The notes under the pieces: model-generated
Told to the model about the DNA's origin: nothing
Databases searched by the model: none
What the model saw: only the letters and a program-made list of their open reading frames with translations
Shown here: piece by piece, positions 40,157 to 48,172 of the stretch
Position numbering within the stretch: position 1 is the stretch's first letter
Layout of the letters: the number at the start of each line of letters is the position of its first letter
Position numbers and translations under genes: made by a program
Assembly: GCA_934525845.1 (NCBI GenBank)
Contig: CAKSZS010000011.1
Coordinates: forward strand, 1-57,536
Origin: an uncultured Faecalibacterium sp.
Lineage (GTDB): Bacteria; Bacillota; Clostridia; Oscillospirales; Ruminococcaceae
Direction: 5' to 3'
DNA length: 57,536 nucleotides

Positions 40157-42385
40157 TCACTCCACCTCTGTCTGCACCGGCGGCACCTCCGCCTGAAGCA
40201 GCTGGCGCAGGCCGCTGTAGCGCAGGTTCTGGCGCACATTGCCCATCATGCGGTTCACCACGTCCCGCCGCCCGGCCACGATGCACAGCTTCCGGGCGCG
40301 GGTGACGCCGGTGTAGAACAGGTTGCGGTAGCACAGCCGGGGCGGCACCTGCGCCACCGGCAGGATCACCGCCGGGAACTCGCTGCCCTGGCTCTTGTGC
40401 ACCGTGATGGCGTAGGCGATCTCCAGCTCGCTCAGGTTCTCCGCCTGATACAGCAGGCGGCGGTCATCCATGCGCACCACCATGGAGCGGGTGCGCGGGT
40501 CGATGCTCTCCACGATGCCGATGTCGCCGTTGTAGGCGCCCACCCCCTGCTCCCCGCCGATGCGGTTCCAGACGATCTCGTAGTTGTTGCGCACCTGCAT
40601 TACCTTGTCCCCCACCCGGAACACCCGGGACGCGCTCTGCAGCTGGGGCTTGCCCCTCCGCTCCGGGTTGAGCAGGTTCTGCAGTTCTACATTCAAAGCC
40701 TGGGTGCCGGTGGGGCCGAGCTTGGTGGGGCAGAGCACCTGGATGTCCCGGATGGGGTCGAAGCCGTAGCTGCGGGGCAGACGGGTGGTGACCAGGTCGC
40801 ACACCAGCTTCTGCGCAGCCTCGCCGTCCGTTTCCAGAAAGAAGAAATCATCCGCACGGCCGCCCTTTTTCAGCGGCTCGCCGGCGATGATGCGGTGGGC
40901 GTTCTCCACGATGAGGCTCTGCGCCGCCTGGCGGAAAATTTCGTTCAGGCAGACGGTGGGCACGCACCCCGACCGGATGATCTCCCCCAGCAGGTTGCCG
41001 GGGCCGACGCTGGGCAGCTGGTCGGCGTCGCCCACCATGATGATGCGGCAGCTGTAGCGCAGGGCCGTCACCAGCGCCTGGAACAGCTTCACGTCCACCA
41101 TGCTCATCTCATCCAGAATGACCACATCGCACTTGAGCAGGTTCTTATCGTTGTGGATGAAGCTGACCACGCCGCCGGTGTAGTCCACCTCCAGCAGGCG
41201 GTGGATGGTGCTGGCCTTGCGGCCGGTCAGCTCGCTCAGGCGCTTGGCGGCGCGGCCGGTGGGCGCACACAGCGCCACCCGCTCGGCCTGGTTTTCCAGC
41301 AGCTGCAAGATCGCGTTGACCGTGGTGGTCTTGCCGGTGCCGGGGCCGCCGGTGAGCACCAGACAGTTCTCGGTCATGGCCTTGCGGATGGCCTCCTTCT
41401 GCAGGGGGGCGTAGGCAAAGCCCTGGGTCAGCTCCAGCACCTGCAGGTTCCGGTCCAGATCCCGCGCGGTGTTTTTGCCCCGCTGGGCCAGGATGCCCAG
41501 CCGGTGGGCGATGTCCTGCTCCGCCGCCAGCAGATCCGGCAGGTAAATATAGGGCGTCCCGTCAAACATCTTGACGCAGAGCACCTCCGCCCCGATGCAC
41601 TGGTCCAGCGCCCGGGCCAGCTTTTCCGGCGGCTGATGGATGAAGTTGGAGGCCGTTTCCAGCAGCTGCGCCCGGGGCAGGCAGGTGTGGCCGTTGCCCG
41701 CGTTGTGGCGCAGGGTGCGCAGAAGGGCGGCTTCCAGCCGCTGGGCGCAGTCCCCTTCCATGTGATAATACTGGGCAATGCTGTCCGCGTGGCGGAAGTC
41801 CAGCTGCAGCGGCTCCCCGCAGAGCAGATAGGGGTTGGCCGAAATGGCCTGCATCGCCCCGGGGCCGAACACCCGGAACACCTCCATGGCGCGGCGCGGG
41901 CTGATCTCGAACTGCGCCAGATAGGCGATGAGTTCCCGCATCCCGAACATCCGTTTGAACTCCTGCTGGATGCGGTCGGCCTTGTCCGGCGAGATGCCGG
42001 GGATCTCGGTCAGGCGGGCGGGGTCGTTGGCGATGACGTCCAGCGCCGCCGCGCCGAACTTGTCCAGCAGCTTGTTGGCGGTCTTGGCCCCGATGTAGGG
42101 CAGCGACCCGCTGGCCAGAAAGGCGTACACCGCTTCCAGGTCCTTGGGCATATCGGTCTCGCACTCCCGGGCGTGGAACTGCCGCCCGTAGGTGGCGTGG
42201 TTCTCGAACTTTCCCCGGCAGATAACGCTTTCGCCCGCGTGCAGCTCCCCCACGACGCCGCACACCACCGTGAGCGCGCCGCCGCCGGACACCTCGAACA
42301 CGGTGTAGCCGTTGTCCGGATTTTCGTAAATGATGTCCTCCACCGTGCCCTCGAGCTGTTCCAGTCCGGTTTCCGGCTCTGCCAT
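40157..42385 (-). CDS. recD2: RecD2-type ATP-dependent DNA helicase
   Basis: A 5'-3' SF1B helicase acting in repair and replication-fork stability without RecBC. The 742-residue protein has an N-terminal OB-like domain, a helix-hairpin-helix region (about 95-145, PYIGAKTANKLL and IPGISPDKADRIQ), Walker A GGPGTGKTT (347-355), VILDEMSMVD, GDADQLPSVGPG and the C-terminal AYAITVHKSQGSEF. ATG 42383-42385 follows AAGGAGG; the frame stays open another 100 codons upstream, through repeat sequence, but this is not coding. Confidence 0.94.
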   Translation of the reverse strand: MAEPETGLEQLEGTVEDIIYENPDNGYTVFEVSGGGALTVVCGVVGELHAGESVICRGKFENHATYGRQFHARECETDMPKDLEAVYAFLASGSLPYIGAKTANKLLDKFGAAALDVIANDPARLTEIPGISPDKADRIQQEFKRMFGMRELIAYLAQFEISPRRAMEVFRVFGPGAMQAISANPYLLCGEPLQLDFRHADSIAQYYHMEGDCAQRLEAALLRTLRHNAGNGHTCLPRAQLLETASNFIHQPPEKLARALDQCIGAEVLCVKMFDGTPYIYLPDLLAAEQDIAHRLGILAQRGKNTARDLDRNLQVLELTQGFAYAPLQKEAIRKAMTENCLVLTGGPGTGKTTTVNAILQLLENQAERVALCAPTGRAAKRLSELTGRKASTIHRLLEVDYTGGVVSFIHNDKNLLKCDVVILDEMSMVDVKLFQALVTALRYSCRIIMVGDADQLPSVGPGNLLGEIIRSGCVPTVCLNEIFRQAAQSLIVENAHRIIAGEPLKKGGRADDFFFLETDGEAAQKLVCDLVTTRLPRSYGFDPIRDIQVLCPTKLGPTGTQALNVELQNLLNPERRGKPQLQSASRVFRVGDKVMQVRNNYEIVWNRIGGEQGVGAYNGDIGIVESIDPRTRSMVVRMDDRRLLYQAENLSELEIAYAITVHKSQGSEFPAVILPVAQVPPRLCYRNLFYTGVTRARKLCIVAGRRDVVNRMMGNVRQNLRYSGLRQLLQAEVPPVQTEVE

Positions 42386-42458
42386 GCGCTCCCCCTCCTT
42401 TTTCTCAGATGCATAGATGGATATAGTATAGTCTTTTTGGCGGGATTTGTAAATAAAA

Positions 42459-42487
42459 GAACCCTCTCCGTCAAAGGGGGAGCTTTT
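42459..42487. repeat. Palindromic repeat family B, truncated copy 2
   Basis: GAACCCTCTCCGTCA followed by AAGGGGGAGC; the right end of the element is missing. The AAAGGGGGAGCTTTTT part is the complement of the left part of copy 3. Confidence 0.6.
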
Positions 42488-42607
42488 TTCAAATTGGAGA
42501 AACGAGAAAAAAGCGTGAAGCGAAGCGCTAGCTTTTTTCCGGTTCGACTTCTTCTTTGGGGTCTGAAAGGGGCGAGCAGCCTCTTTCTCGTCAGGGGTAA
42601 GTGGAGT

Positions 42608-42653
42608 CCAGAGGATGAGAGGGGCGCGTCGAAACGCCCCTCTTGTCCTCTGG
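42608..42653. repeat. Long inverted repeat in the recD2-MATE spacer
   Basis: Arms of 19 bp with a three-base internal mismatch around an 8-base loop; no T run follows on either strand, so it is not an obvious terminator. Confidence 0.7.
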
Positions 42654-42774
42654 CCCAGCGGAGCGTCCCCGGCGGAGATGCAGTTTGCAAAAGCCATCGA
42701 ACCTTCCCCACGCGACCACGCTCTGTACAGGAAGCCGCCCCCCGACCCCGGCAGATGCCGCTTCCCGTTTCTGT

Positions 42775-42816
42775 AAAAAAGAGAATCGGAAAGATCCGCA
42801 GACCTTTCCGATTCTC
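42775..42816 (-). terminator. Terminator of the MATE gene
   Basis: Perfect 13-bp arms GAGAATCGGAAAG (42781-42793) and CTTTCCGATTCTC (42804-42816), then T6 on the minus strand. Confidence 0.93.
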
Positions 42817-42881
42817 AGACATAACAACATAACAGGATCGTCCCGCTGCCCCTGGCCGCGCCAGATGGAGACGATCTCGAA

Positions 42882-44249
42882 TCACCCTGCCTGCGCGGCG
42901 TGCACGTTTTCGGCATCCTTTTCCTTCTGCAGACGGCCGCGCACCACAAAGTAGGCTGGGATCAGGAAGAAGCAGGCGAAGAACCAGGCCACCGGGTTTG
43001 CGATGCAGGCCGCAAAGTAGCCCCACAGCGGCACGAACCAGAAGCCCACCATGGCGCGGGCGACCATCTCGGCCACGCCCGCAAACATGGCAAGGCCCGA
43101 ATACCCCAGGCCCTGAATGGTGTAGCGGTAGATGATGAGCACCGCCAGCGGGATGTAGAACACGCTGTTCCAGAACAGGAAGTCCTGGGCGTTGGCCATG
43201 ATGGTGGTCTCGCCGGCGTCCAGGAACAGGCCGATCAGCGGCTTATCCAGCACCCGGAGGATCAAAAAGGAAGCCACACTGTACACACAGCCAATGCCCA
43301 GGGCGGTGTGCACGCCCCGGTCCACACGGTCCAGGTCCTTGGCACCCATATTCTGGCTGGCGTAGGTGGTCATGGCAGTGCCGATGCTTTCCAGGGGCAC
43401 GCAGAGGAACTGGGCCGCCTTGCTGCCGGCAGTCTGGGCTGCCACGATGTCGCTGCCCAGACCGTTGACGGCCCCCTGCAGCACCACGCTGCCAATGGCA
43501 GTGATGCTGCACTGCAGGCCCATGGGGATGCCCATGCTGCACAGCTTGGCACAATGGGTCAGGCTGAAAGCGCCCTCGTCTTTGCTCCAGCGCAGCTCGT
43601 GGTAGTGGCGCAGAATGTACAGCAGACTGCCGATGCCGGCCACCGCCTGGCTGAACACGGTGGCAAAGGCCGCACCAAAGGCCCCCATCCGGAACACGAT
43701 GATGCACAGCAGGTCCAGCCCGATGTTCAGCGCACTGGCCACCAGCAAAAAGTACAGCGGGCGCTTGCTGTCGCCCAGGGCGCGCATCAGGGCGCTGGTC
43801 ACATTATAAAGGAGGGTGAAGGGGATGCCCCAGAAGATGGTGCGGATGTAGATGTCCGCGATGTCGATGATGTTTTCCGGGGTGTTGGTCCACACCAGCA
43901 CCGACCGGGTGAGGGCCACCGTGACCACCGTGAGCACCAGCGCAAACCCGAGGGACAGCCAGACCGTATTGGCGGTATAGCGGCGCATCTCCCTGTAGTC
44001 CTTGGCGCCGAAGGTCCAGGAGATGGGGATGGAGAAGCCGCAGGCGATGCCGTTGACGAAGCCCAGCACCAGATAGTTCAGTCCGCCCACGCTGCCCACC
44101 GCCGCCAGCGCTTCCACGCCCACAAAGCGGCCCACGATGATGGTATCCGCCAGATTGTAGAACTGCTGGAACAGGCTGCCCAGCATCAGCGGCACCGCGA
44201 AGGCAAGGATCAGCTTCAGCGGGCTGCCCTGCGTCATGTCCTTTGTCAT
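42882..44249 (-). CDS. MATE family efflux transporter
   Basis: A 455-residue inner-membrane protein with 12 predicted helices, of the multidrug/toxin extrusion family (DinF/NorM relatives). Family features include PLMLGSLFQQFYNLADTIIVG in the first helix pair (quoted in part: QFYNLADTIIVGRFVG) and the repeated half GIPMGLQCSITAIGSVVLQG. ATG 44247-44249 follows AGGAGGAG at ideal spacing. It exports organic cations or drugs in exchange for Na+ or H+; the actual substrate is unknown. Confidence 0.93.
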   Translation of the reverse strand: MTKDMTQGSPLKLILAFAVPLMLGSLFQQFYNLADTIIVGRFVGVEALAAVGSVGGLNYLVLGFVNGIACGFSIPISWTFGAKDYREMRRYTANTVWLSLGFALVLTVVTVALTRSVLVWTNTPENIIDIADIYIRTIFWGIPFTLLYNVTSALMRALGDSKRPLYFLLVASALNIGLDLLCIIVFRMGAFGAAFATVFSQAVAGIGSLLYILRHYHELRWSKDEGAFSLTHCAKLCSMGIPMGLQCSITAIGSVVLQGAVNGLGSDIVAAQTAGSKAAQFLCVPLESIGTAMTTYASQNMGAKDLDRVDRGVHTALGIGCVYSVASFLILRVLDKPLIGLFLDAGETTIMANAQDFLFWNSVFYIPLAVLIIYRYTIQGLGYSGLAMFAGVAEMVARAMVGFWFVPLWGYFAACIANPVAWFFACFFLIPAYFVVRGRLQKEKDAENVHAAQAG

Positions 44250-44304
44250 GAAAATCTCCTCCTACCCATCGGGAAACAGGTGTGTCTGCGTATTTTTTGC
44301 CGTG

Positions 44305-44336
44305 AAAAACGCCCTGCCGGAAAAGGGCAGGACGTT
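44305..44336 (-). terminator. Terminator of the amino-acid ABC transporter genes
   Basis: Stem AACGCCCTGCC (44309-44319) with GGGCAGGACGTT (44325-44336), one mismatch, then TTTTT on the minus strand. Confidence 0.78.
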
Positions 44337-44439
44337 GTGTACATTCATGAAACGTATTATAGCGGAGGCGCGGACATTTTACAAGATTTGCATTGCATCA
44401 ACATTTCCAGTTTTTTGCCGGAAGAATTGGGCATTTTGC

Positions 44440-45222
44440 TCATTCCGAATAATGCGCGAGGAACTGGCGGGTGCGCTCCTCCTGCGGGTGCTCGATGAGC
44501 TGGCGGGCGGGGCCTTCTTCCACCACCACGCCGCCGTCCATGAACAGGATGCGGTCGGCCACATCGCGGGCAAAGCCCATCTCGTGGGTGACGATGATCA
44601 TGGTGGTTTTGCGGTCGGCCAGGTCCCGCAGGACCCGCAGCACCTCACCGGTCAGCTCCGGGTCCAGAGCCGAGGTCGGCTCGTCGAAGCAGAGGATGTC
44701 CGGGTGCAGGGCCAGGGCGCGGGCGATGGCCACCCGCTGCTGCTGACCGCCGGACAGCTGGTGCGGGTAGTGGTTCGCCCGCTCGGACAGGCCCATCTGG
44801 GCCAGCAGCTCTTTCGCCTGCTGTTCCAGCTCGGCGTGAATGGCCTTTTTGTTGGCCTTGTAGTCCGGGCGCTCCTTGGCCAGCAGCTCCCCGGCCAGCA
44901 TCACGTTCTGCAGGGCGGTGTACTGCGGGAACAGGTTGAAGTTCTGGAACACCAGGCCGAAGTGCAGGCGCTTTTTGCGCACCTCGCTCTCCCGCTGGGT
45001 GGCGGGGTCGGCGGCGTCCCACATGGTCTCGCCGTTCACCCGGATGACACCGGTGTCCGGCCGCTCCAGAAAGTTCAGGCAGCGCAGCAGGGTGGTCTTG
45101 CCGGAACCGGACGAGCCGATGATGGCCAGCGCTTCGCCCTGCTCCAGGGTCAGGGAAATGTCCTTTAAAACTTTGGTCTCTCCGAAATTCTTACCGATGC
45201 CGGAGGCTTCCAGTAATGCCAT
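44440..45222 (-). CDS. Polar amino-acid ABC transporter, ATP-binding protein
   Basis: The ATPase of a PAAT-family importer (GlnQ/ArtP/TcyC type). The 260-residue product has Walker A IGSSGSGKTT (35-44), the Q-loop VFQNFNLFPQ, signature LSGGQQQR, Walker B ILCFDEPTSALDPE and the switch His in VTHEMGF. ATG 45220-45222 lies 14 bases after the permease gene. The C-terminus ends normally. Confidence 0.95.
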   Translation of the reverse strand: MALLEASGIGKNFGETKVLKDISLTLEQGEALAIIGSSGSGKTTLLRCLNFLERPDTGVIRVNGETMWDAADPATQRESEVRKKRLHFGLVFQNFNLFPQYTALQNVMLAGELLAKERPDYKANKKAIHAELEQQAKELLAQMGLSERANHYPHQLSGGQQQRVAIARALALHPDILCFDEPTSALDPELTGEVLRVLRDLADRKTTMIIVTHEMGFARDVADRILFMDGGVVVEEGPARQLIEHPQEERTRQFLAHYSE

Positions 45223-45236
45223 GATTCAAAACCTCC

Positions 45237-45890
45237 TTAGCAGCGGAAATAATCCAGCTTCTTTTCCAGCCAGCCGAACAGCAGGGTGAGCGCCCCCACG
45301 AACACCAGGAAGAAGATGGCGGTGGAGAACAGCGGCCAGATCAGGCCCTTTGCGCTGTACTCCTTGGCCATCATGATGATCTCCTTGTTGGCGATGGTGT
45401 TGGCCAGCGAGGTGTCCTTGACCAGCGTGATGATCTCGTTGCCCATGGGGGCCAGGATGCGCTTGACCACCTGCAGCAGGGTGACCTTGAAGAAGATCTG
45501 GGGTTTGGTCATACCCAGCACCTGCCCGGCTTCGGTCTGGCCCTTGGGCACGGCCTCGATGCCGCCGCGGTAGATCTCCGAGAAGTAGCAGGCGTAGTTG
45601 ATGGCAAAGGCCACCACCGCCGCCACCATGCGTCCGCCGGAACCGGCAGGCCAGGGGTTGTTCATCCCCAGCAGGCCGGGGCCGAGATAAATGACGATGA
45701 TCTGCAGCATGAGCGGCGTGCCGCGGATGACCCACACAAAGGTCTTGACGGCCCCGGCCAGCGGCTTGCAGCGGCTCATGGAGCCAAAGGCCACCACCAG
45801 ACCCAGCGGCAGGGCAAACAGCAGCGTGAGGGCAAACAGCTCACAGTTGAGCAGGAACGCGCCGGACAGACGCCCCAGAATCACAGACAC
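45237..45890 (-). CDS. Polar amino-acid ABC transporter, permease
   Basis: A 217-residue membrane protein with about five helices and the EAA loop YRGGIEAVPKGQTEAGQVLG, the interface for the ATPase. It belongs to the HisM/GlnP family. The gene lies between the binding-protein gene, from which a hairpin separates it, and the ATPase gene. ATG 45888-45890 has no strong ribosome site that I can see, so expression may be lower than that of the binding protein. Confidence 0.93.
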   Translation of the reverse strand: MSVILGRLSGAFLLNCELFALTLLFALPLGLVVAFGSMSRCKPLAGAVKTFVWVIRGTPLMLQIIVIYLGPGLLGMNNPWPAGSGGRMVAAVVAFAINYACYFSEIYRGGIEAVPKGQTEAGQVLGMTKPQIFFKVTLLQVVKRILAPMGNEIITLVKDTSLANTIANKEIIMMAKEYSAKGLIWPLFSTAIFFLVFVGALTLLFGWLEKKLDYFRC

Positions 45891-45931
45891 AACAACACAC
45901 CCATTCGTTTCAATTTGTTCTTCGGCGGAAG

Positions 45932-45954
45932 AAACGCCCCTGTGCGGGGCGTTT
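45932..45954 (-). terminator. Intercistronic hairpin between binding protein and permease genes
   Basis: Perfect 9-bp arms AAACGCCCC (45932-45940) and GGGGCGTTT (45946-45954). The weak T tract suggests partial termination or 3'-end protection, which would favour the binding protein. Confidence 0.65.
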
Positions 45955-45981
45955 CCGGTCTTCCCGTTGGTTTTGGAATGC

Positions 45982-46830
45982 TCAGTCGGCCAGAGCCAGA
46001 TCGTACTTGTCGGCCAGAGCCTGCATGGTGCCGTCCGCCTTCAGCTCGTCAAAGGCGGCATCCACGGCGGCGGCAGCGTCGCTGCCCTTGCGGAAGGCCA
46101 CGCCGTACTCCTCGGCGTTCAGCTCGTCCACGATCTTCAGGCTGGCGTAGTCGGTGCCCTCCCCGATCATGGCGTTGGCCAGGGTCAGGTCCAGCACAGC
46201 GGCGTCGGCGGTGCCGGCGGCCACTTCCAGCAGGCAGTCGGTCTGCACGCCCTTGGAGACGTAATCGGCCTGGGCCAGGTTCTCGTCCTCGGCAATGGCG
46301 GTCTCACCGGCGGAACCGGCCTCGGCCACCACGGTCTTGCCCACCAGGTCTGCGGTGGAGGTGTAGTCGGTGCCGTCCTTCACCACCACGACCTGTGCGT
46401 TCTTGGCGTAGGCCTTGGTGGTGGCGGTGTTGGCCATGATGTCATCGGTGAGGGTCATGCCGTTCCAGATGCAGTCGATGCTCTTGGCGTCCAGCTCCAC
46501 GATCTTGGTGTCCCAGTTGATCTCCACGAACTCCGGCTCCACGCCCAGCTTCTCCGCCACGGCGGTGGCCAGCTCGGTGTCAAAGCCGGTGAAGTTGCCG
46601 TCGGCGTCGGTGTAGTTCATCGGCTCATAGACGGTGTAGCCGATGACCAGCTTGCCCTTGCCCTTGATGTAATCCAGATCGCTGCCGTCGGCGGCAGCCG
46701 AAGCGGATGCGCTGCCCGCCGCAGAAGACGCGGAAGCGGCGGTGGACGTGGATGCGGCACCGCCGCAGGCGGCCAGGCTCAGAGCCAGGGCACCGGCCAG
46801 GACTGCAGAAGCAAAACGTTTCAGTTTCAT
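45982..46830 (-). CDS. Polar amino-acid ABC transporter, substrate-binding lipoprotein
   Basis: A 282-residue extracytoplasmic solute receptor. It has a lipoprotein signal peptide with lipobox LSLAAC (Cys22), an Ala/Ser-rich tether (23-56) and an SBP family 3 domain: GKLVIGYTVYEPMNYTDADG (quoted), VEINWDTKIVELDAKSIDCIWNG in part, and CLLEVAAGTADAAVLD. These resemble cystine/polar amino-acid receptors, but the ligand cannot be assigned. ATG 46828-46830 follows GGAGGAACC. It is the first gene of the three-gene importer operon. Confidence 0.93.
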   Translation of the reverse strand: MKLKRFASAVLAGALALSLAACGGAASTSTAASASSAAGSASASAAADGSDLDYIKGKGKLVIGYTVYEPMNYTDADGNFTGFDTELATAVAEKLGVEPEFVEINWDTKIVELDAKSIDCIWNGMTLTDDIMANTATTKAYAKNAQVVVVKDGTDYTSTADLVGKTVVAEAGSAGETAIAEDENLAQADYVSKGVQTDCLLEVAAGTADAAVLDLTLANAMIGEGTDYASLKIVDELNAEEYGVAFRKGSDAAAAVDAAFDELKADGTMQALADKYDLALAD

Positions 46831-46874
46831 AACAGGTTCCTCCCTCAGATGTTCCAAAAAACTTTCCCTCTCGT

Positions 46875-46904
46875 TTTACCGCTTTGCCGTGCTAAAGCGG
46901 TAAA
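46875..46904 (-). promoter_or_regulatory. Perfect inverted repeat at the start of the importer transcript
   Basis: TTTACCGCTTT (46875-46885), 8-base loop, AAAGCGGTAAA (46894-46904). It begins about where transcription starts and no T run follows, so an operator or mRNA leader hairpin is more likely than a terminator. Confidence 0.6.
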
Positions 46905-46914
46905 CTGTGGCTAT

Positions 46915-46943
46915 AGAATAACGCATTTGGCGCGGTTTGGCAA
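46915..46943 (-). promoter_or_regulatory. Promoter of the amino-acid importer operon
   Basis: Minus strand TTGCCA (46938-46943), 17-bp spacer, TATTCT (46915-46920). Confidence 0.7.
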
Positions 46944-47028
46944 GAGGAAAACGCAAATTTTTGCACTTTGCCTTTTTGTGCGGTGTTTTGCGCGGTGTTT
47001 TTGGAGAAGTCTCCAAAGGGCGGTACAC

Positions 47029-47058
47029 AAAAAAAGCCCTCCGGTCCAGGAGAGCTTT
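47029..47058 (-). terminator. Terminator of the repeat lipoprotein gene
   Basis: AAAGCCCTCC and GGAGAGCTTT (one mismatch) around a 6-base loop, followed by a long T run on the minus strand. Confidence 0.8.
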
Positions 47059-47067
47059 CGTCCGGGG

Positions 47068-48102
47068 TCAGCCGGCGTTGTTCAGGGCGTCCAGCACGGC
47101 CTTCTGCAGGTCGGTGACCGAGATGGTGCACAGGGCGGCGAGGTCGGCGTCGGAGCCGTCGGTGGGGATGGCCAGCACCTCGATGCGGGTCCTGCCCTTC
47201 AGGTAGCTGCAGTAGCCCTCGCTGTGCTGGTACCATTCCTTGTCCAGCGCGCTGGCCTTGCGCATCCCGTAGTCCTCGCCCTGCTCCCGCTTGGTGCGCA
47301 CGGCCTTGTCCGGCGCGGACACGGTGCCGTCTGCGCTGACGGTCAGGGCAGGTTCCGCCATGTCCCCGATGGCACTGGTGATGTGCCCTCCGGCGTCCAG
47401 CGTCAGGGCGGCAAGGGTGATGTCCGCCCGGGCGGTCAGGTCGTGGTCATCGTCGGCGGGGTTCCCGCTGGCAGAGCCTTGCAGCTCCATGCCCAGCGAC
47501 ACCGCATCGCCTTTGGCCGCGCCCAGCACTGCGGCGCTTTCACAGGCACGCACCACGGCGTCCCGATAGCGCTCCACCGCGATGGTGCAGCCGGACAGCA
47601 GGTCGGCGTCCTTGGGCTTGCCGTTTTCGTCCACGGCCAGCTGTTCCACCTGCTCCGGGGTCCTGCCCACCAGATACTCCCCAAAGAAGTCCGCCTGCTC
47701 CGCCCAGCCCTTGCCGATGCCGGACGCGGCGGCCAGCGGGTAGTCCGCACCCTTCTGGCGCTTGGTGCGGGTGTCTTCGGGCAGGGTCACTTCCCCGCTG
47801 CCGTCGGCGGAGACGCTGAACTCTGCTTCGTCCAGCTTCACCCCGGCCAGCTTCCCGTTCTCATCCAGCAGAACGGCTGCGGCCGCGGCGGTGATCTTTC
47901 CGGCGCGGTCTTCCCCGGCGGTCCCGGTGACCACCCCCAGGCCGGTGCGCCATGCGGCCGTCTGACTGCCGGAAGACCCGGACATGGACGTGCTGCCGCC
48001 CATACTGCTGCTCCCGGAGCCGGCATCCGGCCGGCTGCAGCCGGTCAGCGCCAGCGCCGCGGCCAGGGCACCGCTCAGGATGATGCAAACGATTCGTTTC
48101 AT
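47068..48102 (-). CDS. Lipoprotein with two tandem homologous domains, unknown function
   Basis: A 344-residue exported protein with lipobox ALTGC (Cys22) and a Ser/Gly-rich tether (28-48). Two homologous halves follow. Each has a strand-rich part (about 53-110 and 200-265) and then a matching block: RTKRQKGADYPLAAASGIGK...FFGEYLVGRT (112-148) and RTKREQGEDYGMRKASALDK...YCSYLKGRT (269-305), each followed by CTIxV. This is a clear internal duplication. The fold recalls FMN-binding-type lipoproteins, but no flavinylation motif is visible, so no function is assigned. The start ATG (48100-48102) has GGGAG 13 bases away. Confidence 0.72.
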   Translation of the reverse strand: MKRIVCIILSGALAAALALTGCSRPDAGSGSSSMGGSTSMSGSSGSQTAAWRTGLGVVTGTAGEDRAGKITAAAAAVLLDENGKLAGVKLDEAEFSVSADGSGEVTLPEDTRTKRQKGADYPLAAASGIGKGWAEQADFFGEYLVGRTPEQVEQLAVDENGKPKDADLLSGCTIAVERYRDAVVRACESAAVLGAAKGDAVSLGMELQGSASGNPADDDHDLTARADITLAALTLDAGGHITSAIGDMAEPALTVSADGTVSAPDKAVRTKREQGEDYGMRKASALDKEWYQHSEGYCSYLKGRTRIEVLAIPTDGSDADLAALCTISVTDLQKAVLDALNNAG

Positions 48103-48172
48103 GGTATCACATACGCTCCCTTTCCGTTCGGTTGGGAGTAGTATGCCCCAAAAGGCCATGTTTATTGCACAC

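Larger units (their letters stand above)
42386..42774. other. Gene-free repeat-rich spacer
   Basis: Contains the left end of a family B repeat (42459-42487), and a long inverted repeat at 42608-42653 (CCAGAGGA...GAGGGGCG paired with CGCCCCTC...TCCTCTGG). No gene with a ribosome site is visible. Confidence 0.6.

Noticed and set aside
42386..42697. 100-codon N-terminal extension of RecD2
   Set aside because: A strong ribosome site and a typical RecD2 N-terminus start at 42385; the extension runs through repeat sequence.
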